Notes under the pieces: model-generated
Database searches by the model: none
Seen by the model: the letters and a program-made list of their open reading frames with translations, nothing else
What the model was told of the DNA's origin: nothing
In this document: piece after piece, positions 1 through 6,776 of the stretch
Position numbering within the stretch: position 1 is the stretch's first letter
Layout of the letters: every line of letters begins with the position of its first letter
NCBI GenBank assembly: GCA_017630115.1
Contig: JAGBVY010000097.1
Location: 1-7,942, forward strand
DNA length: 7,942 bases
Direction of reading: 5' to 3'
Origin: Tidjanibacter sp.
GTDB taxonomy: Bacteria; Bacteroidota; Bacteroidia; Bacteroidales; Rikenellaceae
Made by a program: the position numbers and the translations under genes

Positions 1-373
1 CAACTTCTGCCTCAAATGGGCGCAGAGTGGTATGGATAGCGATGCCGGTGCGTCGCAACTCTCGGCAGCCATATTTTTTGTGGCCGCCATTTCATCGGCT
101 CTCTACTATTTGCTCACTACTCGGGAGCGTCGATTCTCGTGGAAGGCGTTGGGTGGGGGAGTTCTGCTAGGTGTGGCCAATTTTTTCACCACCTATTTTA
201 TGTTCCTCGGCATTGCTAAGATGCCCAGTGGGGTCTTTTTCCCAATCTACCACGTTGGTATAGTTGCGCTGGTCACAACTGTTGGCGTGTGGCTCTTTGG
301 CGAGAGATTGTCGTGGATGCAGATTGTAGGTTTGGGTGTAGCAGCTGTCGGAATAGTTGCATTTTTTGTTTAG
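1..373 (+). CDS. EamA/DMT-family transporter, 3' part only
   Basis: This is the C-terminal end of an integral membrane protein. The frame is open from base 2, so the true start lies upstream of the window and the ATG at 32 is internal. About 123 residues are visible before TAG at 371-373. Four hydrophobic segments can be seen: one around AAIFFVAAISSALYYLL, one glycine-rich segment running into NFFTTYFMFLGIAKM, one around FFPIYHVGIVALVTTVGVWLF, and a final one of small and aliphatic residues ending in IVAFFV. The GERLS-type loop followed by a last short helix is typical of the second EamA repeat of drug/metabolite transporters, which move small metabolites across the inner membrane. The substrate cannot be told from this. 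The gene ends 36 bp before hydE, but a functional link is not evident. Family call is good, specific role unknown. Confidence 0.75.
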   Translation, partial: NFCLKWAQSGMDSDAGASQLSAAIFFVAAISSALYYLLTTRERRFSWKALGGGVLLGVANFFTTYFMFLGIAKMPSGVFFPIYHVGIVALVTTVGVWLFGERLSWMQIVGLGVAAVGIVAFFV

Positions 374-387
374 AATTCGTATTTTTG
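356..387 (+). promoter_or_regulatory. Possible Bacteroidota-type promoter for hydE
   Basis: The Bacteroidota consensus is TTTG, about 19-21 bases, then TAnnTTTG. Bases 380-387 read TATTTTTG, a perfect match to the -7 element. Twenty bases upstream, 356-359 read GTTG, three of four matches to the -33 element. It sits at the end of the transporter gene, and transcription would begin near 393-396, about 15 bases before the hydE start. Consensus matching by eye is weak evidence, and the T-rich context makes chance matches likely. Confidence 0.35.
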
Positions 388-391
388 TAAG

Positions 392-409
392 TGGGGCATT
401 GTAGCCCCA
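392..409 (+). promoter_or_regulatory. Small GC hairpin abutting the hydE start codon
   Basis: TGGGGC (392-397) and GCCCCA (404-409) form a perfect six-pair stem with a six-base loop, ATTGTA. The stem ends one base before the ATG at 410, so it would cover the ribosome landing site in the mRNA. No T-run follows, so it is not a typical terminator of the transporter gene. A role in translation control is inference only. Confidence 0.35.
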
Positions 410-1474
410 ATGATGAGAGTGAGTAGTTATAGAGATACGTTAGAGCAGCTTGCACGCTCTGAGAGTGTGCCCCAGAGCCACCTTGCGGCATTGATTGCGA
501 TGCCCACGAGGGAGGTTTTGGAGTATGCGGCAGGATTGGCGCGTGAGGTTGCTGAGCAACATTTCGGCCACAAGGTCTATTTGAGGGGCTTGTTGGAGGT
601 GTCGAATGTTTGTGCTGCGGGCTGTTACTACTGTGGCCTAAGGGCTGAGAATCGTGCGCTTGGTCGCTACACACTCACTACGGAGGAGATTTTGGAGAGC
701 TGCGAGGAGGGCTATGGGCTCGGACTCAGGAGCTTTGTGCTGCAAGGAGGTCAGCGGGCCGACTACCGTGAGCCTATTGCTAAGGTAGCAAGGGAGTTTA
801 AGAGTCGCCTGTCGGATGCAGCGCTCACGCTGTCGCTTGGCGAGCAGTCGGGCGAATGTTACGAGGAGTGGCGCAAGGCTGGTGCCGACCGCTACTTGTT
901 GCGCCACGAGAGCGCCAATGAATGGCACTATGGAAGGCTTCATCCTGAGAGTATGAGCTATCAGAACCGCCTTGGGTGTTTGAAGAGGCTCTCGGAGCTG
1001 GGCTACCAATGCGGTGCAGGATTTATGGTCGGCACGCCCGAACAGACGGCCTTGCACTTGGCCGAGGAGTTGGAGTTTCTGGCCCAACTACGTCCGCAAA
1101 TGGTTGGTATAGGGCCATTTATACCCCATTCCTCTACACCCTTTGGGCAGATGCCTCAGGGAAGTGTGGAGCAGACGCTGCTGATGATTTCGTTGGTGAG
1201 GCTTGTGCTGCCCAAGGCGCTGATTCCTTCCACAACGGCTTTGGCTACTGCCTCGGGCAATGGTACTCAGCAGGGTGTGCTGGCCGGTGCTAATGTGGTG
1301 ATGCCCAATGTGACCCCCAAGCGCTATCGTGCCGGCTACGAAATCTACAATGGTAAGAAGTCGTTTGGTACGGAGGCCGTAGAGGGTCTGGAACATCTGG
1401 CCGAACTGCTCGGTAGGGTGGGCTATGAGGCCTCGTTGGAGAGGGGCGACCATCCCGACTTTGTGGTAAAATAA
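410..1474 (+). CDS. hydE: [FeFe]-hydrogenase maturase HydE (radical SAM)
   Basis: HydE is a radical SAM enzyme needed to assemble the 2Fe subcluster of the [FeFe]-hydrogenase H-cluster; it acts on the Fe(CO)2(CN)-cysteine product of HydG. The 354-residue length is normal for the family. The radical SAM CX3CX2C motif is at C68, C72 and C75 (CAAGCYYCGLR). Family hallmarks follow: LRGLLEVSN just before it, GADRYLLRHESAN in the middle, and VGIGPFIPHSSTPF. No cysteine follows the GIGPFIPH region, so the optional second cluster site seen in some HydE proteins is absent. Two ATGs occur in tandem (410 and 413) and either may be used; the next in-frame Met is inside the protein. It is first of three maturase genes, 31 bp before hydG. 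Identification is very secure. Confidence 0.95.
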   Translation: MMRVSSYRDTLEQLARSESVPQSHLAALIAMPTREVLEYAAGLAREVAEQHFGHKVYLRGLLEVSNVCAAGCYYCGLRAENRALGRYTLTTEEILESCEEGYGLGLRSFVLQGGQRADYREPIAKVAREFKSRLSDAALTLSLGEQSGECYEEWRKAGADRYLLRHESANEWHYGRLHPESMSYQNRLGCLKRLSELGYQCGAGFMVGTPEQTALHLAEELEFLAQLRPQMVGIGPFIPHSSTPFGQMPQGSVEQTLLMISLVRLVLPKALIPSTTALATASGNGTQQGVLAGANVVMPNVTPKRYRAGYEIYNGKKSFGTEAVEGLEHLAELLGRVGYEASLERGDHPDFVVK

Positions 1475-1505
1475 TTAGCAAGAAGATAATAACGAAAATA
1501 TATAT

Positions 1506-2939
1506 ATGATTGATAGGAATTACAAACCCGAAAGCGGTGTGGCAGAGGAGTTTATCTCCGATGGTGAGATTGTCGAAACCATAGAGTTTGCCAGAGCCAA
1601 TAGAGCCAATCGTGCTCTGATAGAGCCACTTATTGAGCGTGCAGAAGATTGCAAAGGACTCACCCATAGGGAGGCAGCTTTGCTGCTCGAATGTGAGTTA
1701 GACGACCTTAACGAGCGCATCTACTCTCTGGCCAAGCGCATCAAACAGCGCTTCTATGGCAATCGCATTGTGATGTTTGCTCCGCTCTACTTGTCGAACT
1801 ATTGTGTCAATAGTTGCACCTATTGCCCCTATCATATTGCCAATAAGACCATCCCCCGCCGTAAACTCACACAAGAGGAGATTAGGGCTGAGGTGGTGGC
1901 TTTGCAGGATATGGGCCACAAACGATTGGCTTTGGAGGCAGGCGAAGACCCTCTGCGTAACCCTATTGAGTATATACTCGAAAGTATCAAGACGATATAC
2001 TCTGTAAAGCATAAGAATGGGGCAATTCGCAGGGTGAATGTAAACATTGCTGCCACCACTGTTGAAAATTATCGACTACTCAAAGAGGCCGGCATTGGCA
2101 CTTATATACTCTTTCAGGAGACCTACAACAAGGCTCGCTACGAAAAACTTCACCCCCGAGGCCCCAAAAGTAACTACGCCTACCACACCGAAGCTATGGA
2201 TAGGGCTATGGAAGCAGGTATTGACGATGTGGGTATCGGTGTGTTGTTTGGCTTGGAGGGCTATCGCTACGACTTTGTAGGTCTTGTGATGCACGCCGAG
2301 CACTTGGAGGCGCGATTTGGAGTTGGCCCTCATACCATTAGTGTGCCGAGGATTTGCCCAGCCGACGATATAGATGTGGCCGACTTTACCGACGCTGTGC
2401 CCGATGAGGTATTCCACAAGATTGTGGCTGTGTTGCGTATAGCTGTGCCCTACACGGGTATGATTGTCTCCACGCGCGAGACTCCCGCCTCTCGCCAGAG
2501 GGTGTTGGAGTTGGGTGTGTCGCAACTCAGCGGAGGCTCAAATACGGGCGTGGGTGGCTACGCTTCGGGTCAGCCCGAGGAGGAGGGCAGCACAGCTCAG
2601 TTTGATGTGAGCGACACTCGTACCTTAGACGAGGTGGTGGCTTGGTTGCTGCGCTTGGGCTATGTGCCGAGTTTTTGTACGGCTTGCTACCGCGAGGGAC
2701 GCACGGGCGATAGGTTTATGTCGCTTGTCAAGAGCGGCCAGATAGCCAACTGCTGCCAGCCCAATGCGCTGATGACTCTCAAAGAGTATCTTATGGACTA
2801 CGCTTCGCCCGAGACACTAAGACTTGGTGTGAAGGTTATTGCCGAGGAGTTGGAGAGGGTTCCCCACCAGAAGGTGCGTCGCCTTGCTACCGAAAATCTC
2901 CAACGCATCGAGGAGGGCGAACGCGATTTTAGATTCTAA
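1506..2939 (+). CDS. hydG: [FeFe]-hydrogenase maturase HydG (tyrosine lyase, radical SAM)
   Basis: HydG cleaves tyrosine into p-cresol and dehydroglycine, and turns the latter into the CO and CN- ligands, delivered as an Fe(CO)2(CN) synthon for the H-cluster. The 477-residue length fits. The radical SAM motif is C100, C104, C107 (CVNSCTYC). The C-terminal domain has the CX2CX22C motif of the auxiliary cluster that carries the extra iron: C391, C394, C417, in SFCTACYREGRTGDRF and the following segment. C416 directly precedes C417. The family segment GVGPHTISVPRICPADD is at 272-288. These features separate it from the related ThiH, which lacks the auxiliary cluster. The leader is AT-rich with no Shine-Dalgarno. 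It lies between hydE and hydF, consistent with an operon. Confidence 0.96.
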   Translation: MIDRNYKPESGVAEEFISDGEIVETIEFARANRANRALIEPLIERAEDCKGLTHREAALLLECELDDLNERIYSLAKRIKQRFYGNRIVMFAPLYLSNYCVNSCTYCPYHIANKTIPRRKLTQEEIRAEVVALQDMGHKRLALEAGEDPLRNPIEYILESIKTIYSVKHKNGAIRRVNVNIAATTVENYRLLKEAGIGTYILFQETYNKARYEKLHPRGPKSNYAYHTEAMDRAMEAGIDDVGIGVLFGLEGYRYDFVGLVMHAEHLEARFGVGPHTISVPRICPADDIDVADFTDAVPDEVFHKIVAVLRIAVPYTGMIVSTRETPASRQRVLELGVSQLSGGSNTGVGGYASGQPEEEGSTAQFDVSDTRTLDEVVAWLLRLGYVPSFCTACYREGRTGDRFMSLVKSGQIANCCQPNALMTLKEYLMDYASPETLRLGVKVIAEELERVPHQKVRRLATENLQRIEEGERDFRF

Positions 2940-2943
2940 CGCT

Positions 2944-2973
2944 TTTGCCTTGTTTGGTGGAATAATAGTGTTG
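2944..2973 (+). promoter_or_regulatory. Weak possible internal promoter before hydF
   Basis: TTTG at 2944-2947 is followed after 18 bases by TAGTGTTG at 2966-2973, one mismatch from the TAnnTTTG element. It lies in the 48-bp hydG-hydF gap, the longest gap inside the operon. The predicted leader would be under 10 bases, so this is quite uncertain; hydF may simply be read from the hydE promoter. Confidence 0.18.
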
Positions 2974-2987
2974 AAACAAAGATAGTT

Positions 2988-4193
2988 ATGAATAGTAATA
3001 CCCCCCAGTTACTTAGGACTCACATAGGTTTCTTTGGCCGTTGCAATGTGGGTAAGTCGTCGCTTATCAACGCCCTTTCGGGTCAAAGTGTAGCCATTGT
3101 GAGCGATATTGCCGGCACCACAACCGATGCCGTTGTGAAGAACATTGAGCTTGGGCAGTTGGGTGCTTGTGTGCTTATCGATACGGCAGGCTTGGACGAT
3201 GGTAGCCCTCTGGGCGAGAAACGTCGCCAGCAGAGTATTCGTGCGGCCGAGAAGTGCGACATTGCTGTTGTTGTGTGTGGCTCTGTGGGTGACTACCGCT
3301 TGGAAAAGGAGTGCATAGGGTGGTTTAAGGAGCGTAAGGTGCCAGTTGTGGTAGCCATTTCGAAGTCCGATATGCTCATAGCTCCCGAGGAAACCGTAAG
3401 GCTCGTTGAGAGCCAGTTGGGCGAGAAGGTACTGCTTGTGAGTTCGGCTGAGCGCAAGGGATTGGAGCAATTGCTCGAAACGCTTGTGGCTTTGCAACCT
3501 AAGGGTGAGCAGGAGTTGACCATTACGGGCGGCTTGGTCGAGGCGGGCGATAGGGTGCTACTGGTAATGCCCCAAGATAGTGGTGCTCCACGCGGAAGGC
3601 TCATTCTGCCTCAGGTGCAGACCCTGCGCGAGCTGCTCGACCTGCACGCTGTGCCCATTTGTTGCCAAGCAGAGGATATGGAGAGGGCTTTGGGGTCGCT
3701 TGCAGAGTCCCCGAAGTTGATTATTACCGACTCACAAGTCTTTAATTATGTGGCTGAGCGCACCCCAAAGGAGAGTATGCTGACCTCCTTCTCGGTGCTT
3801 ATGGCTTGCTATAAGGGCGACGGCGAGAGGTTTGTGGAGGGTGCTCGTAGGCTTGATAGCCTCACAGAGTCTTCGCGTGTGCTGATTGCCGAGGCTTGTA
3901 GCCACGCCCCTGCCGGCGAGGATATTGGTAGGGTGAAGTTGCCTGCTATGTTGCGCCGTAAGGTGGGTCAGGGGCTGAGAGTTGATGTGGTTGGCGGAGT
4001 GGACTTCCCAACGGATTTGACCCCCTACGACTTGGTTATCCACTGCGGTGCTTGTATGTTTACACGTCGTCACGTCTTGGAGCGCCTTGCGCGCTGCGAG
4101 GCTCAGGGTGTGCCAATGACCAACTATGGTATTGCTATTGCCCATTTGCAGGGTATTTTAGGTAGGGTGGTATTGCCCGAAAAGATGAAATAA
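2988..4193 (+). CDS. hydF: [FeFe]-hydrogenase maturation GTPase HydF
   Basis: HydF is the GTPase and [4Fe-4S] scaffold on which the 2Fe precursor is held before transfer to apo-hydrogenase. It has 401 residues, normal for the family. The N-terminal Era/TrmE-like GTPase domain shows the P-loop GRCNVGKS (17-24), a GTTTD switch I (43-47), DTAGLDD (65-71), SKSD (125-128) in place of the usual NKxD, and SSA (152-154). A middle dimerisation region follows. The C-terminal cluster domain has the CxH...HCxxC pattern: C304, H306, then H352, C353, C356. The presence of this C-terminal domain excludes a plain MnmE- or Der-type GTPase. It is third in the hydEGF set and ends 21 bp before the pectate lyase gene. 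Confidence 0.95.
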   Translation: MNSNTPQLLRTHIGFFGRCNVGKSSLINALSGQSVAIVSDIAGTTTDAVVKNIELGQLGACVLIDTAGLDDGSPLGEKRRQQSIRAAEKCDIAVVVCGSVGDYRLEKECIGWFKERKVPVVVAISKSDMLIAPEETVRLVESQLGEKVLLVSSAERKGLEQLLETLVALQPKGEQELTITGGLVEAGDRVLLVMPQDSGAPRGRLILPQVQTLRELLDLHAVPICCQAEDMERALGSLAESPKLIITDSQVFNYVAERTPKESMLTSFSVLMACYKGDGERFVEGARRLDSLTESSRVLIAEACSHAPAGEDIGRVKLPAMLRRKVGQGLRVDVVGGVDFPTDLTPYDLVIHCGACMFTRRHVLERLARCEAQGVPMTNYGIAIAHLQGILGRVVLPEKMK

Positions 4194-4214
4194 ATAACTA
4201 TAAATCATACGCTT

Positions 4215-6527
4215 ATGAAACGATTTGGTTTGTGGCTATTGGCGCTTGCTGCGCTGTTGGCCTATGGATGCGACAACGAGTCCGAGCCCGAGGTTGTGGA
4301 GCTAACCGCCCCCTCGGCACTGGCAGTGGTTGGGGCTACTCCCACCTCTATATCTATCAGCTGGGAGGCTGTTGCTGAGGCCGACCATTATGAGTGGCGC
4401 TGCAAAAACGACGATGGCTACACCTCGGGTGAGAGCAAACAGACCAGCGCTACGATTGAGGGGCTGCAAGAGGCCACAGAGTATCAAATTGCTGTTAGGG
4501 CACGCTTGGGCAAGAATGTCATTGGCCCGATGTCGGAGTATATTACGGCTTCTACAACAGCCACCGAGCCCGAAAATCCCGAAAATCCTGAGCCCGAGAA
4601 TCCCGAAGACCCCGAAAATCCTGAGCCCGAGAATCCAGACCCCGAGAATCCTGAGCCAGAGAATCCAGCCCCAGAGAATCCAGACCCCGAGAACCCCGAG
4701 CCTGAAAACCCTGAGCCAGAGAATCCAGAGCCCGAAAACCCAGAGCCAGAGAATCCATCGAACCCTCCCGTAGAGGGTAATGTGCCTCTGGATAAGTTGA
4801 TTGGCTACGGCGAAAGGGCCACTGGTGGAGCGGGTGGCAAGGTACACCACTTCAATAGTGGCACTGCCTTCCGTGATTGGCTCAAACTGCGCGAGAAAAA
4901 CAAGAGCACCGAGCCTGCGGTAGTATGGCTCAGTGGCACTTTCACCGCCTCCGACGGCCGCGATACGGGCAGCCCTTGGTTTGACATCAAGCGCACCTCC
5001 AACATCACAATCTACGGCACCGACAATTTCCGTATGGACCGTGTGGGCTTCTTCCTCAATGAGGCCTCCAATATTATCATACGCAACGTTTATATCATTC
5101 AGCCTAAGGCAGATAATGGTGCCGATGGCATTTCGATGCAGGAGAGTCAAAACGTATGGGTGGACCACTGCACCTTCGAGAGTGTCAATCAACAGAAGGA
5201 CTACGAGGACGGCTCGTGCGACGTAACCCACCAGACCAATGGAGTGACTATTTCGTGGTGCCACTACATCAAAACGCAGAAGAGCACCCTTGTGGGCCAC
5301 TCCAATAGTGCTTCGGCCGACGAAAATATAACCATAACTATGCACCACAACTGGTTCGACGGCTCTTCGTCGCGCCACCCGAGGGTGAGGTTTGGCCGGG
5401 CCCACGTTTTCAATAACTTCTACGACAATGTAACGACCTACGGTGTGGGTAGTGCCTATGGCGCGAAGGTGTTGGTGGAGAATAACGCCTTCGATGGTGT
5501 GAGGGTGCCGACCGACATCTGCACCTTCCCTGCTAAGAAGAGCGGTAGCAGTTGGGTTTCCAACCTCACGGGCAGCGTTGCGGGCTACCTCTACGCTTGG
5601 AATAACGACTACACCAACATCCCTGCCGACGCCTCCGACCCCTATCCATTTACCAATGTGGAGTATAAGAAATATGGTGGCGAGAAGCTCCCTGCGCCCC
5701 TCACATACGACGACTTCCGCCCCACCTACGACTATGTTGTCGATGCTGCCGATAGGGTGGCCGAGATTGTGCGTTCGGGCGCGGGCGTTGGTCGCCTTGC
5801 GGGCTATGCCGAAGCCCCCATCGAGGCCGACAATGGCGGCTTGGGCAGCGGAACAACTGGCGGCGGAACAACCGGTGGCGACACTGGCGGCAACACTGGT
5901 GGCGACGACCCCGAAGAGCCTACAACTCCCTCGGGTAGCGAGTTGGGTGGCGGCTGGACTCTCAGCTCGGTCAGCGATGCGGGAGCTACGGCGAGTGTCG
6001 ATGCCGAGGGTGTGCTGACCCTTTCGGCTAAGGGTAAGTTTGAGAGCAGTGCCCAGAAGTTTGGTTTTGTGTGGAGGAGGGTTAGCGGCGATTTCGAGGC
6101 TGTTGTACCACTTAGGAGCTACACTTCGCCCAAGGATGGCAACCAGAGTGCTGCGGGTCTGATGTTGTGTGCCGACCCGACGGCCAGTGGCACTGCTATG
6201 CTCTATGTGAGTGCCGATGTGACCCTTTCGGAGTATTATAGCCACTACCGCTTTGCTGCGGGCAATAGTGCCAAGAAGTCGGCGGGCAGTCGTGTTGATT
6301 CGGGCGAGGTATATTTGCGCCTTGTGCGTCGTGGCGATAGTGTGGAGGCTGCCTACTCTGCCGATGGTGGTGCGAGCTACACCCCAATCAAGAGCGACAG
6401 TTTTGCTGCGGGGTTGGGCGCGGAGGTCTATGTGGGCCTTGTTGTGAGCAGTGGCAGCAACTCCGACGCTGCTACGGCCACCTTTGGGGCGGTTGTAATC
6501 GACGGCCAGAGTTACGGATTTCAGTAG
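4215..6527 (+). CDS. Surface lipoprotein pectate lyase, PL1 family, with FN3 and C-terminal beta-sandwich domains
   Basis: Predicted to cleave pectate (polygalacturonate) by calcium-dependent beta-elimination. It starts MKRFGLWLLALAALLAYGC: a signal peptide with a loose lipobox and lipid Cys19, followed by acidic DNESEPE, resembling the Bacteroidota surface-export signal. Domains: FN3 at about 30-114 (SISISWEAV, ATEYQIAVRA); a Pro-Glu-Asn repeat linker at 119-181; the PL1 beta-helix at about 190-535; a Gly/Thr linker at about 540-575; and a C-terminal domain at about 577-770. PL1 marks include VWVDH (314-318), D336 with VTISW (a likely calcium site), and RHPRVRFGRAHVFNN, where R387 and R392 match the catalytic region. 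The C-terminal part (GFVWRRVSGDFEAVV, AAGLMLCAD, YLRLVRRGDSVEAAYS, VGLVVSSG) resembles DUF1349/concanavalin-like domains; this is less certain. It ends with TAG directly followed by TAA. No clear promoter is seen in the 21-bp gap after hydF, so it may be cotranscribed. Confidence 0.9.
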   Translation: MKRFGLWLLALAALLAYGCDNESEPEVVELTAPSALAVVGATPTSISISWEAVAEADHYEWRCKNDDGYTSGESKQTSATIEGLQEATEYQIAVRARLGKNVIGPMSEYITASTTATEPENPENPEPENPEDPENPEPENPDPENPEPENPAPENPDPENPEPENPEPENPEPENPEPENPSNPPVEGNVPLDKLIGYGERATGGAGGKVHHFNSGTAFRDWLKLREKNKSTEPAVVWLSGTFTASDGRDTGSPWFDIKRTSNITIYGTDNFRMDRVGFFLNEASNIIIRNVYIIQPKADNGADGISMQESQNVWVDHCTFESVNQQKDYEDGSCDVTHQTNGVTISWCHYIKTQKSTLVGHSNSASADENITITMHHNWFDGSSSRHPRVRFGRAHVFNNFYDNVTTYGVGSAYGAKVLVENNAFDGVRVPTDICTFPAKKSGSSWVSNLTGSVAGYLYAWNNDYTNIPADASDPYPFTNVEYKKYGGEKLPAPLTYDDFRPTYDYVVDAADRVAEIVRSGAGVGRLAGYAEAPIEADNGGLGSGTTGGGTTGGDTGGNTGGDDPEEPTTPSGSELGGGWTLSSVSDAGATASVDAEGVLTLSAKGKFESSAQKFGFVWRRVSGDFEAVVPLRSYTSPKDGNQSAAGLMLCADPTASGTAMLYVSADVTLSEYYSHYRFAAGNSAKKSAGSRVDSGEVYLRLVRRGDSVEAAYSADGGASYTPIKSDSFAAGLGAEVYVGLVVSSGSNSDAATATFGAVVIDGQSYGFQ
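4569..4757 (+). repeat. In-frame Pro-Glu-Asn repeat linker in the pectate lyase gene
   Basis: About 63 residues (119-181) made almost only of PENPEP, PENPED, PENPDP and PENPAP units. The DNA unit is about 18 bases (forms of GAGAATCCTGAG and CCAGAGCCCGAA) with mostly third-position differences. It probably forms an extended, acidic, proline-rich spacer that holds the lyase away from the FN3 domain and membrane. As a DNA repeat it could change length by slippage or recombination. Confidence 0.85.
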
Positions 6528-6528
6528 T

Positions 6529-6654
6529 AAAAAAACGCATCTTGCAGGCATATACTGCGTTACGCTTGAAGGTGACTTCCTCATTTACGCCAAGTAAACT
6601 GCGGAGCCACCTTCTTCGCAAGCCTTGTCTATGCTCTGCAATATGCGTTTTTTT
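6529..6654. repeat. 126-base imperfect palindrome with A7/T7 ends
   Basis: The outer arms A7-CGCAT (6529-6540) and ATGCG-T7 (6643-6654) pair perfectly over 12 bp. Pairing continues: TTGCAG (6542-6547) with CTGCAA (6636-6641), and GCATA (6548-6552) with TATGC (6630-6634). Deeper in, GCTTGAAGGTG (6564-6574) pairs with CACCTT (6608-6613) and CAAGC (6619-6623), leaving a five-base bulge. The tip is TTTAC (6584-6588) and GTAAA (6594-6598) around GCCAA. The element starts two bases after the pectate lyase TAG, within the trailing TAA. With U-runs on either strand it could end transcription. Its length and regularity suggest an intergenic repeat of REP or MITE type, or a structured RNA. Which of these it is cannot be decided here. 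Confidence 0.7.
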
Positions 6655-6683
6655 GTCTAACGTCTAAGGTCAAACGTCTAACG
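6655..6683. repeat. Short GTCTAACG direct repeats
   Basis: GTCTAACG occurs at 6655-6662 and 6676-6683, and ACGTCTAA at 6660-6667 and 6674-6681, giving a broken run of GTCTAA units in 29 bases. It lies directly after the large palindrome. It may be a remnant of a short tandem repeat. No function is visible. Confidence 0.5.
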
Positions 6684-6684
6684 A

Positions 6685-6716
6685 CCTAAGTCTTTAAGGG
6701 CATTAAGGACCTTAGG
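6685..6716. repeat. Imperfect hairpin with CCTAAG/CTTAGG arms
   Basis: CCTAAG-TC-TTTAA (6685-6697) faces TTAA-GG-AC-CTTAGG (6703-6716); the arms pair almost fully, with small bulges and a five-base loop. No T-run follows directly. It sits between the large palindrome and the terminator. It could be part of the same repeat element or a separate structure. Confidence 0.45.
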
Positions 6717-6737
6717 GTTTATAAGCCGACCGCCAAC

Positions 6738-6770
6738 AAAAAAAACCACCTCCCGAAGAGGTGGTTTTTT
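6738..6770. terminator. Bidirectional rho-independent terminator between convergent genes
   Basis: CCACCTC (6746-6752) and GAGGTGG (6758-6764) form a perfect seven-pair stem with loop CCGAA. It is preceded by an A-run (6738-6745) and followed by T6 (6765-6770) and further Ts, so it has a U-tail in both directions. It ends seven bases before the TAA of the minus-strand nuclease frame and serves both the pectate lyase transcript and the nuclease transcript. Confidence 0.9.
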
Positions 6771-6776
6771 GTTTTC

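Noticed and set aside
371..412. The transporter TAG and the hydE ATG are in the same frame with no further stop, suggesting a readthrough fusion
   Set aside because: Only 12 codons separate them, so an open stretch is expected by chance. The two proteins are unrelated families of normal ends and lengths.
1088..1453. Minus-strand open frames inside hydE, hydG and hydF
   Set aside because: They overlap strongly supported radical SAM and GTPase genes and show no motifs or independent start signals.
4552..4773. Repetitive open frames in other frames within the Pro-Glu-Asn region
   Set aside because: They are shadows of the periodic DNA and have no start signals or homologous features.
4302..6584. 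Very long (760 codons) minus-strand open frame opposite the pectate lyase gene
   Set aside because: It mirrors the plus-strand gene, has no recognisable domain, and its composition follows from the codon bias and repeats of the real gene. The sense frame has clear PL1 motifs and a signal peptide.
6529..6654. CRISPR array or tRNA gene in the intergenic palindrome
   Set aside because: There is one palindrome, not regularly spaced repeats with unique spacers, and it lacks cloverleaf arms and a T-loop sequence.
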